Shown here piece by piece: positions 56,506 through 64,000 of a stretch of DNA of 64,000 nucleotides (position 1 is its first letter; the number at the start of each line of letters is the position of its first letter). The stretch comes from Alkaliphilus peptidifermentans DSM 18978 (GTDB lineage: Bacteria; Bacillota; Clostridia; Peptostreptococcales; Natronincolaceae): contig NZ_FMUS01000004.1 in the NCBI RefSeq assembly GCF_900101495.1, positions 62,001-126,000 on the forward strand, in the 5' to 3' direction. The translations under genes and the position numbers were made by a program. The notes beneath the pieces were generated by a model. It made no database searches. It saw only the letters and a program-made list of their open reading frames with translations, and was not told where the DNA came from.

Positions 56506-56808
56506 ATGTATAAAGATAAAAATTTAAATTGTAAGGATTGTGGAGTTGAGTTTGCTTTTACAGCATCAGAGCAAGAGTTCTTTGCTGAAAAAGGATTCAC
56601 TAACGAGCCAGGTCGATGTCCAAGTTGTAGAGCTGCTAAAAAAGCACAGGGTCGAAATAATAGCGGTAGACAAAATCGTACCCAAAGACAAATGTTTTCT
56701 GCAACCTGTGTAACATGTGGTGGTACGGCATCAGTTCCTTTTCAACCTAGTGGTGATAAGCCAATTTACTGTAAAGACTGTTACCAACCTCGTAATAAGA
56801 ACTGGTAA
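56506..56808 (+). CDS. Small double zinc-ribbon protein
   Basis: A 100-residue basic protein with two four-cysteine clusters: C9, C12, C38, C41 and C68, C71, C89, C92 (CKDCGVEF ... CPSCRAAKK, then CVTCGGTASV ... CKDCYQPRN). The first unit matches zinc-ribbon proteins of the PF13451 type, and the second is a CxxC ... KDC ribbon found in several small RNA- or DNA-associated proteins. A basic linker with KKAQGR and RQNRTQRQ separates them. It is common in clostridia, often with cold-shock or ribosome-linked genes nearby, and here cspA is 1.3 kb away. The function is unknown; nucleic acid binding is plausible. Its own promoter and terminator are visible. Confidence 0.85.
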   Translation: MYKDKNLNCKDCGVEFAFTASEQEFFAEKGFTNEPGRCPSCRAAKKAQGRNNSGRQNRTQRQMFSATCVTCGGTASVPFQPSGDKPIYCKDCYQPRNKNW

Positions 56809-56817
56809 GATTATATA

Positions 56818-56849
56818 AACCTTCTCGCTACCCTAGAGAAGGTTTTTTT
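56818..56849 (+). terminator. Terminator of the zinc-ribbon gene
   Basis: AAACCTTCTC, an 8-nt loop, GAGAAGGTTT followed by TTTTA, 10 nt after the stop codon. Confidence 0.85.
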
Positions 56850-56857
56850 ATTGGAAG

Positions 56858-57274
56858 CTATTCTCTTCTAACTATTTTAATTGATGATTTTTTTTCAATT
56901 TCTTTTATGAAATCTTCTTTATTAATGGGAGAAATTAATGAATAACCAAATTTGCGATATTTTATTTGTATTCTATCCAATGACAGTGCATATGACGATA
57001 AAGCATTTCTTGTTTCCTTCATGGATTTAATATCAGCAAACTCAATTCTTTCTCTAAATGGGCCGCATCTAACAATTATATATGTTTCCTTCAAAACATA
57101 ATAGGTACCAAACCAAATCCAAGCGATAAACGATAAAATTACTGTAAAAACTATAAATGGTGTAATAGCTTCTTTAGTTATAAAAGCAGAGTATACTGAC
57201 ATAAGAAACCCTGAGGTAATAGGAAGCCAAATCAATAGACCCAGCCATAAATCCCGTTTAGAATTATATCTCAT
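56858..57274 (-). CDS. Bacterial PH-domain membrane protein (DUF1200 type)
   Basis: A 138-residue protein with two N-terminal membrane helices (about 10-28 and 38-57) followed by a small cytosolic beta-rich domain with YYVLKETYIIVRCGPFRERI and FADIKSMKETRNALSSYALS. This pattern matches bacterial PH-like domain proteins. The function is not known. It lies convergently to the zinc-ribbon gene and shares the terminator region. Single gene. Confidence 0.75.
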   Translation of the reverse strand: MRYNSKRDLWLGLLIWLPITSGFLMSVYSAFITKEAITPFIVFTVILSFIAWIWFGTYYVLKETYIIVRCGPFRERIEFADIKSMKETRNALSSYALSLDRIQIKYRKFGYSLISPINKEDFIKEIEKKSSIKIVRRE

Positions 57275-57343
57275 TTAATTTACAACCTCCTCAATAAAAC
57301 AATTCTTGAAAACCATTAAGTTACCTATTAGTTTTATGTAGGG

Positions 57344-57808
57344 CTATTTTCTCGCTTTACCAGTAATATTTTGAATTTCTATCTTTATTACCTTTGTTTT
57401 ATCACCAGCATTTTTTATATATGCTTCGCCTTTTTCTAAGTAATCCTTTGAATATTTTTTAAGAAGTTCACGTAGAACTTTAATCTTTTCATCTTCAAAA
57501 ACCTCAAGGGCTTTGCCGAAGGCAATAACACTTTCATATTTTGTACTGAAATCTTGAGGTAAGATTTCTGTATTGCCAATAACACAGAATGATACCTTAT
57601 CATTATTTTTTAAGTTATCGAGCTTATAGCCATTAGTAGCACAATGAAAATATATATGGCTATTTAAATATACATAGCTTAATGGAACCCCATAAGGGAA
57701 TCCATTTTCACCAATTGTCGAAAACACTCCATAGTGTCCATTCATTAGTATTTCAACAATCCTACCGTTATCTATTCTTCTATCTGTTCTTCTCATTTCT
57801 CTAAACAT
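57344..57808 (-). CDS. Pyridoxamine 5'-phosphate oxidase-like flavoprotein (Nim-type)
   Basis: A 154-residue split-barrel protein. The N-terminal pattern MRRTDRRIDNGRIVEIL ... GHYGVFSTIGENGFPYGVPL and the following HIYFHCATNGYKLDNLK are characteristic of the NimA/pyridoxamine-phosphate-oxidase-like family that binds FMN, or haem. Some members reduce nitroimidazoles; a drug-resistance role is not implied here. The substrate is unknown. The gene has its own GGAGG ribosome-binding site and no visible partner. Confidence 0.85.
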   Translation of the reverse strand: MFREMRRTDRRIDNGRIVEILMNGHYGVFSTIGENGFPYGVPLSYVYLNSHIYFHCATNGYKLDNLKNNDKVSFCVIGNTEILPQDFSTKYESVIAFGKALEVFEDEKIKVLRELLKKYSKDYLEKGEAYIKNAGDKTKVIKIEIQNITGKARK

Positions 57809-57941
57809 TTAATATACCTCCTTTAATATAGAATACTATAAACATCTCAGTTATTATACTAATTTTATAACTATATTAAATTAATTATAGTGTTAATAAA
57901 TGAAAAAATAAATAAATATCTATTTATAAATAATGAATTAG

Positions 57942-57970
57942 TTGACATTTTTATAAAAAAGTAGTAAAAT
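57942..57970 (+). promoter_or_regulatory. Strong SigA promoter of cspA
   Basis: -35 TTGACA (perfect) and -10 TAAAAT with a 17-bp spacer. Transcription would start near 57977, about 125 nt before the cspA start. Confidence 0.8.
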
Positions 57971-57976
57971 TAATTT

Positions 57977-58101
57977 TGTTGTATAATAAGTGTTTATAAT
58001 TCACATATTAAATATAATCAATATAGATTGATACTTAATATCTTGGATTTTTGTTCTTGTTATATAACAAAAATCAGAAAAATATTTGGAGGTCTCAAAG
58101 A
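57977..58101 (+). promoter_or_regulatory. Structured 5' leader of cspA (two stem-loops)
   Basis: Stem 1: ATATTAA (58005-58011) pairs with TTAATAT (58035-58041), enclosing a perfect ATCAAT/ATTGAT hairpin (58017-58032). Stem 2: GATTTTTGTT (58046-58055) pairs perfectly with AACAAAAATC (58066-58075). The GGAGGT site follows at 58088-58093. Long structured leaders are known to control cold-shock mRNAs by temperature; its behaviour here is inferred. Confidence 0.65.
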
Positions 58102-58302
58102 ATGAAAACAGGTAAAGTGAAATGGTTTAATGCAGAAAAAGGTTTTGGATTTATTGAAGTAGAAGGTGGAGATGACGTATTCGTTCATTTCTCTGCAATA
58201 GGTGGCGAAGGCTTCAAGACTTTAGAAGAAGGACAAATGGTTGAATTTAACGTAGTTCAAGGAAACCGTGGACCTCAAGCTGAGAACGTAGTAAAATTAT
58301 AA
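58102..58302 (+). CDS. cspA: Cold-shock protein CspA/CspB
   Basis: A 66-residue single cold-shock domain, beginning [23 protein letters not shown]1 is KGFGFI and RNP2 is VFVHF. It binds single-stranded RNA and DNA and melts secondary structure. The open frame continues 17 codons upstream, but GGAGGTC is well placed for the ATG at 58102, so the longer product is not real. Monocistronic, with a strong promoter, a structured leader and a terminator. Confidence 0.97.
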   Translation: MKTGKVKWFNAEKGFGFIEVEGGDDVFVHFSAIGGEGFKTLEEGQMVEFNVVQGNRGPQAENVVKL

Positions 58303-58310
58303 GTAAAATT

Positions 58311-58335
58311 AACTGCCCTAAAGGGCAGTTTTTTT
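58311..58335 (+). terminator. Terminator of cspA
   Basis: AACTGCCCT, loop AA, AGGGCAGTT followed by TTTTT, 8 nt after the stop codon. Confidence 0.9.
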
Positions 58336-58433
58336 GTTTATTTTTTAATAGTATCTTCCTACCCATTGTATATTAAACATGGCTGAAACCCTACCACTCT
58401 ATAAAACATCTTCCACCTATTACATGTTAATAC

Positions 58434-58883
58434 TTACTCCACAACTGTAATTGTTTTGTGCATATTAAACTTATCATTTTTATATACTCTATTGTGTAAA
58501 TGGGGTTGTATATTTGGATATGTTAGGTTTTGTGGAAGCTTATCAAATAACTTAACCTCAGTTATTTCTAAGCCTGGTAATTGGCCCATTTCTAAAATAA
58601 CACCCACGTATAATCTTCCATATGTCGTTGACTGTCCTTTTGCTACAGAGTACTCAGAAATAGGTTTTATATCAAATTTTTTAGCTCCTGTCTCTTCAAA
58701 TAATTCTCTTGCTGCAGTAGTATTTATACTTTCTCCTTCTTCCCTATGACCACCTGGTATTTCCCACGTATCTCTATCCTTATGTTTAACCAGCACTAAT
58801 TTATCCTGATATGTCACATTTATTACAGCAAATTCTAACTTTGCATCATCTATTTCTCCTAAATCGTAAAATTCTATCTCCAT
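58434..58883 (-). CDS. Nudix hydrolase
   Basis: A 149-residue pyrophosphohydrolase. The Nudix box is complete: GHREEGESINTTAARELFEE followed by TGA, fitting G-x5-E-x7-REUxEExGU with metal-binding glutamates. N-terminal VINVTYQDKLVLVKHKDRDTWEIPGG and the C-terminal LFDKLPQNLTYPNIQ are typical. The substrate cannot be told. It lies alone, convergent to cspA, with a 223-bp gap upstream that has no further feature except the heptamer tract at 59065. Confidence 0.88.
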   Translation of the reverse strand: MEIEFYDLGEIDDAKLEFAVINVTYQDKLVLVKHKDRDTWEIPGGHREEGESINTTAARELFEETGAKKFDIKPISEYSVAKGQSTTYGRLYVGVILEMGQLPGLEITEVKLFDKLPQNLTYPNIQPHLHNRVYKNDKFNMHKTITVVE

Positions 58884-59064
58884 ATAATATCCTCCTAACC
58901 TCTATTTACTATTTTAGAAACTAAAAATTGCTTTAGGTTGATTCTTTAACACAAATATTGAGTTCTATGAAAATACAGACTGGTCGTTTGCAACACTTCA
59001 CTGCTGGGCAATGGATCCAGGTTGTGTATAAAGAATATATTTTTGTCACAACAAATTTCTCCAG

Positions 59065-59092
59065 CAATTCAACATTTAACATTTAACATTCA
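59065..59092 (-). repeat. Heptamer tandem repeat (ATGTTRA)n, second tract
   Basis: On the minus strand: ATGTTAA, ATGTTAA, ATGTTGA, then ATTG. It lies about 15 nt after the yifB stop. It matches the unit at 5904-5941 in sequence and in position relative to the upstream stop codon. Confidence 0.7.
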
Positions 59093-59106
59093 CCACTTTA
59101 TTTGTT

Positions 59107-60642
59107 TCAGTATTTAAATAAGTGACTTGCATTCCTATATTGCAGTGCTTCTGAAATATGCTGTTGATTTATTGTTTCACAACCTTCTAAATCTGCTATT
59201 GTCCTTGATACCTTAATTATACGATTGTAGCCCCGAGCACTTAGCTTCATTTTATTAAAAGCAGCTTCGAGTATTGCTTGTGCATTTATTTCTATTTTAC
59301 AATATTTCTTAATGGCTGAGGGTGTAAGCTGAGAATTATTAAATATTTCTGTTCCTAAATATCTCTTCCTCTGTAGCTCTCTTGCCTTTTCAACCCTCTT
59401 TCTTATTGTCTTGGAATCTTCAACCTTTCTTCTATTTACAAGATCACTATAGGCTACTGCTGCTGTTTCTACTACAATATCAATTCGATCTAAAAGTGGG
59501 CCAGAAATTTTCCCCATGTAGCGTTTGACCTGCTGTGGTGCACAAATACATTGCTGCTCCGTTTTCGTGCCATAAAAGCCGCAGGGACATGGATTCATTG
59601 ATGCAACAAGCATAAACTTAGATGGAAAGCTATAGGATGCATTGACTCTAGAAATACTTATTTCTCCATCCTCTAAAGGTTGTCTGAGGACCTCAAGAGC
59701 AACCTTATTGAATTCTGGCAGCTCATCTAAGAAAAGAACCCCGTAATGACTTAATGAAACTTCACCAGGTCTTGGTATGCGTCCTCCACCTGTAAGTGCG
59801 ATATTAGAAATGGTATGATGTGGCGACCGAAAAGGTCTCTGCTTAATTAAACCTTCTTTTGTATTTAATAATCCTGCTACACTATAGATTTTGGAAACCT
59901 CTATTGCTTCCTTAAAGGTCATCTTTGGTAAAATAGAGGGTAGCCTCCTTGCTGCCATTGTCTTTCCAGAGCCAGGAGGCCCTATCATCAGTAGATTGTG
60001 GTTCCCAGCAGCAGTAATTTCCATTGCCCTCTTTAGATTTTCTTGACCACTAATGTCTCTGAAGTCTAAATCTACTATATTATCTTCTTCAATATTTGAT
60101 TCTTCACCTATTTGAGAATCAATAAAAATACTACCATTAATAAACTCAACTAATTCATGCAGATACTGTACTCCGATGCACTCCATGCCAATTGCATACT
60201 TGGATTCAGGAAGATTATCCTTAGGTAAAATTACTTTTTTAGCACCCCTATTATACATTTCTATCAACATAGGTAAAACACCGTTTACTTTGTTTATTTT
60301 TCCATCAAGGGATAATTCTCCCAATAATATATACTTCGAAGGGTCAAAATTCTCCTTAAGTTGCCCAGATGCCGCCAATATTCCTAGTGCGATTGGTAAA
60401 TCGTAATGGGTACCCTCTTTTTTTGTATCAGCTGGAGCAAGATTAACAGTTATTCTCTTTAAAGGAAAGTCGAGATTACTATTATTAATAGCTGCACGTA
60501 CTCTTTCCTTAGACTCCTTTACCTCAACATCTGCTAGGCCAACAATATTTATAGCTGGCAGTCCATTCGCAAGGTCTACTTCCACTTCAATAGAGCTGGC
60601 CTGTAATCCATTTATGGAGCATGATTTTATTTTTGAAAGCAT
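59107..60642 (-). CDS. YifB/ComM family AAA+ ATPase (magnesium chelatase-like)
   Basis: A 511-residue protein. The N-terminal ChlI-like part (about 20-145) has DLANGLPAINIVGLADVEVKE and the following FPLKRITVNLAPADTKKEG. The AAA+ domain has Walker A IGPPGSGKTMAARRLPSIL, Walker B FLDELPEFNKVALEVLRQPL, and a sensor region with ASMNPCPCGFYG. The C-terminal Mg_chelatase_C domain has LSARGYNRIIKVSRTIADLEG. ComM is a branch-migration helicase in natural transformation of Gram-negatives. In clostridia the role is less certain. It is transcribed alone on the minus strand, away from eam. Confidence 0.93.
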   Translation of the reverse strand: MLSKIKSCSINGLQASSIEVEVDLANGLPAINIVGLADVEVKESKERVRAAINNSNLDFPLKRITVNLAPADTKKEGTHYDLPIALGILAASGQLKENFDPSKYILLGELSLDGKINKVNGVLPMLIEMYNRGAKKVILPKDNLPESKYAIGMECIGVQYLHELVEFINGSIFIDSQIGEESNIEEDNIVDLDFRDISGQENLKRAMEITAAGNHNLLMIGPPGSGKTMAARRLPSILPKMTFKEAIEVSKIYSVAGLLNTKEGLIKQRPFRSPHHTISNIALTGGGRIPRPGEVSLSHYGVLFLDELPEFNKVALEVLRQPLEDGEISISRVNASYSFPSKFMLVASMNPCPCGFYGTKTEQQCICAPQQVKRYMGKISGPLLDRIDIVVETAAVAYSDLVNRRKVEDSKTIRKRVEKARELQRKRYLGTEIFNNSQLTPSAIKKYCKIEINAQAILEAAFNKMKLSARGYNRIIKVSRTIADLEGCETINQQHISEALQYRNASHLFKY

Positions 60643-60803
60643 TTAAGTTCACATCCCGTCCTTAATTAAAATCAAATTACTAATTTCGCTAAACTGTATT
60701 AAATTTCCTTTTATTATTTTGAAATAATTTGAAATTAATGTCAAAAATAGTTTATTTGTGTATAAAATTTTATAATTTTTTGATTGTTATATTCTTGTCC
60801 AAT

Positions 60804-60832
60804 TTGACATAAAAATGAAAATATGATATATT
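60804..60832 (+). promoter_or_regulatory. SigA-type promoter of the aminomutase gene
   Basis: -35 TTGACA (perfect), 17-bp spacer, -10 TATATT in the 394-bp gap between yifB and eam. Transcription would start near 60839 and leave a leader of about 200 nt. Nothing else is clear in this gap, including the leader. Confidence 0.65.
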
Positions 60833-61036
60833 TTATGACTACAGATTCATTTATTATTAGTAATAATTACCCATGTCCTTATCAAATCAATGCTTCCATT
60901 TTTCCAAATATATTGTCATAATATTCTGTTGATTAATATTCTAATAATCTAAGTATTTATTTAGCCTTTTCATCAAAAAATAGCTATATTAATAATACTG
61001 CTATTGTAAATACAAATTTATAAGGAGGAGATACGA

Positions 61037-62317
61037 ATGGATTGTACAAAATTTGACAGCATCGATAATAGAGAAATATCCATTAATAGAGCAACTGAGT
61101 TAAAATCTAGGATTCAAGATTACCTTGACATAAAGGATAAAATTCCAAGGGGACTCTCTCCTGAACAAATAGAAAAAACAGAAGCACAGAAGAAAAAAAT
61201 TCTTAATTTACTTAATGCTGCGGATGAAGATTGGGACAATTGGAAATGGCAGCTTAAAAATAGGATAAGTGATGTTGACTTTTTAACTAAAGTTATTGAT
61301 TTAACTGAAAAAGAAATAAAAGCTATAAAACAGGTTCAAAAGAAATATAGATGGTCCATTTCACCATACTATCTATCTTTAATAGATAACAATAACAAGT
61401 ACTGTCCCATAAAGCTAATGTCGATTCCATCAAATATAGAGATAGAGAAAAAAGCTGGAAAAATAGACCCTATGGGAGAAGAATTTACTAACCCTGCTGG
61501 ATCAATAACAAGAAGATATCCAGACCGTTTAATTATTAATGTTACTAATGAATGTGCTATGTATTGTAGGCACTGTCAACGACGCAGAAATATTGGTACT
61601 GAGGACTTACATCAGTCAAGGGAGGTTTTACAGGAATCCATTGACTACATCAGGGCTAATCCTGAAATTAGAGATGTATTAATTACAGGTGGTGACCCCT
61701 TAACCCTTTCAGATGAAATGCTGGATTGGTTGTTGGGTGAGGTCCATGCAATACCATCGGTAGAGTATATTCGTCTAGGTACACGAACCATAGTTACTAT
61801 GCCCCAAAGAATAAGTGATAATCTGCTTAATATACTAAAGAAGTATCCCCCTCTCTATATCAATACACATTTCAATCATCCTATGGAAATTACTAAGGAA
61901 TCAAAGGAGGCCTGCGATAAATTAGCTAATATCGGTATTCCTCTAGGTAACCAGGCTGTTTTATTAAATGGAATTAATAACGACAAATTTGTAATGAGAT
62001 TGATGAATCACGAAATGCTAAAATGTCGAGTTCGCCCATATTATATTTTCCATGCAAAAAAAGTCGTGGGTACTATCCACTTTAACACCTCTGTTGCAGA
62101 AGGAATAGAGATAATGGAATATTTAAGGGGATATACTTCTGGAATGGCAATACCGACTTATATTATTAACGCTCCTGGAGGAAAGGGAAAAACCCCTATT
62201 TTGCCCCAGTACATTATTTCCCATGGTAAAAATTATGTAAAGATTAGAACCTGGGAGGGTGAAATTATTGACTATCCTAGCTTCCCATCAAAGCCAATAG
62301 AGGATATTTTCAAATAA
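61037..62317 (+). CDS. eam: Glutamate 2,3-aminomutase-like radical SAM enzyme
   Basis: A 426-residue KamA-family radical-SAM, PLP-dependent aminomutase. The [4Fe-4S] cluster motif CAMYCRHC uses C173, C177 and C180. The PLP lysine is K385 in PGGKGKTP. In lysine 2,3-aminomutase two Asp (D293 and D330) hold the substrate's epsilon-amino group. Here the matching places are K341 and N378, the substitutions reported for C. difficile glutamate 2,3-aminomutase (K332 and N369), at a constant offset of 9. It would make beta-glutamate, a compatible solute. It starts after AAGGAGGAG, has its own promoter and terminator, and has no acetyltransferase (ablB) next to it, which also speaks against the N-acetyl-beta-lysine pathway. 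Confidence 0.8.
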   Translation: MDCTKFDSIDNREISINRATELKSRIQDYLDIKDKIPRGLSPEQIEKTEAQKKKILNLLNAADEDWDNWKWQLKNRISDVDFLTKVIDLTEKEIKAIKQVQKKYRWSISPYYLSLIDNNNKYCPIKLMSIPSNIEIEKKAGKIDPMGEEFTNPAGSITRRYPDRLIINVTNECAMYCRHCQRRRNIGTEDLHQSREVLQESIDYIRANPEIRDVLITGGDPLTLSDEMLDWLLGEVHAIPSVEYIRLGTRTIVTMPQRISDNLLNILKKYPPLYINTHFNHPMEITKESKEACDKLANIGIPLGNQAVLLNGINNDKFVMRLMNHEMLKCRVRPYYIFHAKKVVGTIHFNTSVAEGIEIMEYLRGYTSGMAIPTYIINAPGGKGKTPILPQYIISHGKNYVKIRTWEGEIIDYPSFPSKPIEDIFK

Positions 62318-62335
62318 GTAATTAATAGTAATTAA

Positions 62336-62360
62336 AAACCACCAGCATTGCTGGTGGTTT
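62336..62360. terminator. Bidirectional terminator between eam and rpmA
   Basis: AAACCACCAGC, loop ATT, GCTGGTGGTTT. A TTTAAATTTT tail lies on the plus strand and TTTTTAATTAC on the minus strand. It serves both the aminomutase gene and the rplU-prp-rpmA operon, which converge here. Confidence 0.85.
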
Positions 62361-62372
62361 AAATTTTAGTTA

Positions 62373-62666
62373 TTATAGTACAGCTTCCTTAGCATAAACA
62401 CTAACTTGCTTCTTGTCTTTGCCTTTTCTTTCAAACTTAACAACTCCGTCTACCAATGCGAAAAGAGTATCATCAGAGCCTTTTCCTACATTGTTTCCTG
62501 GATGAATTTTAGTTCCTCTTTGTCTAACTAGAATGTTACCAGAGCTAACAAATTGACCATCTGCTCTTTTAACTCCTAGTCTTTTAGCAATACTATCACG
62601 ACCGTTTTTGGAGCTACCTACTCCCTTTTTACTAGCAAATAACTGAAGATCCATTACGAATAACAT
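62373..62666 (-). CDS. rpmA: 50S ribosomal protein L27 with Prp-cleaved N-terminal extension
   Basis: A 97-residue protein of the peptidyl-transferase region. The N-terminal extension [10 protein letters not shown] is followed by [15 protein letters not shown], the mature start. Firmicutes L27 is cleaved after this Phe by Prp, the product of the next gene upstream. The L27 core motifs [21 protein letters not shown] are present. The ribosome-binding site (AAGGAGGTG) lies inside the last codons of prp, so the two are translationally coupled. Confidence 0.97.
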   Translation of the reverse strand: MLFVMDLQLFASKKGVGSSKNGRDSIAKRLGVKRADGQFVSSGNILVRQRGTKIHPGNNVGKGSDDTLFALVDGVVKFERKGKDKKQVSVYAKEAVL

Positions 62667-62669
62667 GAC

Positions 62670-63002
62670 TTACACCTCCTTGTCATGAATATCTATATAC
62701 TCAGAATATCCTAATTTTATATTTTTTAGTCCCATAACCATTGTCTCCAATAGTATATTGGCTTCTTGACGCTGCTTTACTGTTATGTTTTTAGGTATTT
62801 TACATTGAAGAAATCCGTTATTTATCTTAAATTCAATGTCTATTTTTAGAATTTCATGTAATCCAATTATAGTAGTTTGACCAAGAACAGAAACAGCAGC
62901 ACACACAATATCTTCTCCATGGGCAGCAGCCTGTGCATGTCCCGAGATATTAAACTGACAAATTTCATTAATTTCGTTTCTATAAATCGAAATTGAAATC
63001 AT
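62670..63002 (-). CDS. prp: Ribosomal-processing cysteine protease Prp
   Basis: A 110-residue cysteine protease (YsxB family) that removes the N-terminal extension of L27. The catalytic His and Cys are at H22 (GHAQAAAHGE) and C34 (DIVCAAVSVLGQT), the same numbers as in Staphylococcus aureus Prp. It lies between rplU and rpmA, the invariant Firmicutes order. Length and motifs are normal. Confidence 0.95.
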   Translation of the reverse strand: MISISIYRNEINEICQFNISGHAQAAAHGEDIVCAAVSVLGQTTIIGLHEILKIDIEFKINNGFLQCKIPKNITVKQRQEANILLETMVMGLKNIKLGYSEYIDIHDKEV

Positions 63003-63013
63003 AATGTCAAATC

Positions 63014-63325
63014 CTATGCATTGATTTTTTCAATGATTAGCTTTGTGTAAGGTTGTCTGTGTCCTTGCTTTTTTCTAAAGTCTTTTTTACGCTTAAACTT
63101 GAATATAACAATCTTTTTAGCTTTACCTTGAGTATCAACCTTAGCTTCAACACTTGCACCTTCTACAACTGGTGAACCGAAAGTTAACTTTCCATCCTTA
63201 GAAACTGCTAATACTGTGTCCAGAGTAACTACATCGCCTTCAGCAGCATTTACCTTTTCAACAAAAATAGCATCGCCTTCTTGCACTCTGTATTGCTTTC
63301 CACCTGTTTCAACAATTGCGTACAT
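63014..63325 (-). CDS. rplU: 50S ribosomal protein L21
   Basis: A 103-residue large-subunit protein with the family opening [20 protein letters not shown] and closing [20 protein letters not shown]. It leads the rplU-prp-rpmA operon and follows a structured L21 leader. The start is after GAGGTG. No irregularity. Confidence 0.98.
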   Translation of the reverse strand: MYAIVETGGKQYRVQEGDAIFVEKVNAAEGDVVTLDTVLAVSKDGKLTFGSPVVEGASVEAKVDTQGKAKKIVIFKFKRKKDFRKKQGHRQPYTKLIIEKINA

Positions 63326-63420
63326 AAATACACCTCCTCATCCCAGTCTCGCCGAATACTAGGTAACATATGTTTTATAACCCGATCCGTGCGGCTACCT
63401 ACAGAAATATATATTATCAT
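63326..63420 (-). promoter_or_regulatory. L21 leader (ribosomal protein autoregulatory RNA)
   Basis: The leader contains GTAGCCGCACGGATCGGG and, downstream, GGCGAGACTGGGATGAGG, which can pair through GGTAGCCG/CGGC-type and CGG/CCG helices. Rfam describes an L21_leader upstream of rplU in Firmicutes, and the position and conserved GC-rich core here agree with it. The match is by position and layout, not by a computed alignment. Confidence 0.65.
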
Positions 63421-63449
63421 AGTAGTAAGATTCTGTCAACCCTTTACTA

Positions 63450-64000
63450 TTACTTTTCTTCAATGGCTTTCTCAACAATTTCCCGACTTCCCATTAGTTT
63501 AAGTTTGATATCGCCGTAGGGGACAAAATCACTTTCAGTGAAATAGGTAGTAATTTGGGTAATAGCTTCCATTTCCTTCAGCAACTCATTTTGTTCTTTT
63601 ATATCATGTAATGAAAAAGGATGAACTTGAAAAAGCACTGCATTACAGCTGGTATGATGCATCATTCGCTTCAATTGCTTTTCTATTTTTCTAAACAAAT
63701 GATACTCTGATAATATTTGTCCTGTTCCATTACAATATTTACATTCCTTTTGTAGATGAAAATCCAACCTCTGTCTCACCTTTTTACGTGTTATTTCCAC
63801 TAGTCCAAGGTTAGTCATCCCTAAAATCTTAGTTTTAGTACGATCCTTTGCTAAAGCCTTCTCAAGAGCCTTTAAGACCTTTTCATCATGGGCTTCATTG
63901 GTCATATCTATAAAATCAACAATAATTATACCACCTATGTCTCGAAGCCTTAATTGCTTTGCTATCACTTCTGTTGCTTCTATATTAGTATTATACACAG
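63450..64000 (-). CDS. Ribonuclease E/G family protein (5' end outside window)
   Basis: C-terminal part of an RNase G-type endoribonuclease, at least 183 residues here; the reading frame is open to the window edge. The family signature AKQLRLRDIGGIIIVDFIDM is present, with the metal and zinc-link regions TKILGMTNLGLVEITRKKVR and CKYCNGTGQ. It acts in mRNA decay and rRNA maturation. The methionine at 63998 is not the true start, since the frame continues upstream. In clostridia rng commonly sits next to rplU, as here. Confidence 0.93.
   Translation of the reverse strand, partial: VYNTNIEATEVIAKQLRLRDIGGIIIVDFIDMTNEAHDEKVLKALEKALAKDRTKTKILGMTNLGLVEITRKKVRQRLDFHLQKECKYCNGTGQILSEYHLFRKIEKQLKRMMHHTSCNAVLFQVHPFSLHDIKEQNELLKEMEAITQITTYFTESDFVPYGDIKLKLMGSREIVEKAIEEK

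Noticed and set aside
58051-58101. 17-residue N-terminal extension of CspA
   Set aside because: It would be encoded inside the leader hairpin, and the ribosome-binding site points to the ATG at 58102.
58960-59060. Third copy of the palindromic element (contains CAGACTGG and CTGCTGGG)
   Set aside because: The CCTTACG core and the paired inverted ends are absent; only short words are shared.
63450-63998. Complete small gene starting at 63998
   Set aside because: The frame is open past this codon to the window edge and carries RNase E/G C-terminal motifs, so it is a partial gene.

Overview
The window is a stretch of chromosome from a low-GC, anaerobic, motile Gram-positive bacterium of the class Clostridia. 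The AT-rich intergenic DNA, CodY, PolC, SigD, FliY, the CheC/CheD pair, the Prp-cleaved form of L27 and rubrerythrin all point this way. The style resembles Alkaliphilus and its relatives, but genus is an inference. Almost everything up to about 53 kb lies on the minus strand, so genes are transcribed from high to low coordinates. I see no rRNA, tRNA, CRISPR array, prophage or insertion sequence with a transposase.

Region 1 (1-13.3 kb) is the rpsB-tsf-pyrH-frr-uppS-cdsA-dxr-rseP-ispG-polC housekeeping cluster for translation, membrane and isoprenoid precursors, and DNA replication. A free-standing single-PASTA protein sits between frr and uppS, and a GT2 glycosyltransferase sits next to polC. 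polC runs off the left edge.

Region 2 (13.3-46.3 kb) is one very long fla/che cluster. In transcription order it reads flgB-flgC-fliE-fliF-fliG-fliH-fliI-fliJ-ylxF/motE-like-fliK-flgD-TIGR02530-flgE-flbD-motA-motB-fliL-fliM-fliY-cheY-fliO-fliP-fliQ-fliR-flhB-flhA-flhF-flhG-pilZ-cheB-cheA-cheW-cheC-cheD-sigD-fapA, followed by three small genes. It encodes the rod, basal body, C-ring, type III export apparatus, stator, hook, chemotaxis core, a c-di-GMP brake and the flagellar sigma factor. An apparent internal SigA promoter precedes cheY. motB carries an apparent one-base deletion in an A7 tract at its 5' end.

Region 3 (46.8-53 kb) is codY-hslU-hslV-topA-dprA, the Bacillus-like block without trmFO and xerC. 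Region 4 (53-62.4 kb) is an accessory stretch of single genes on both strands: an acyltransferase, a cyclase-family hydrolase, rubrerythrin, a hemolysin III-type membrane protein, a double zinc-ribbon protein, a PH-domain protein, a flavin-binding protein, a cold-shock protein, a Nudix hydrolase, YifB/ComM, and a radical-SAM aminomutase whose specificity residues fit glutamate 2,3-aminomutase. Region 5 (62.4-64 kb) is rplU-prp-rpmA with an L21 leader, then the 3' part of a ribonuclease E/G gene running off the right edge.

The least explained material is non-coding: a two-copy palindromic element (about 112-124 bp), heptameric ATGTTRA tracts just after two stop codons, and several structured leaders. 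No complete new multi-gene system is visible. The best leads are the motB slippage site, the solo PASTA gene with its hairpin, and the double-length MotE-like protein.
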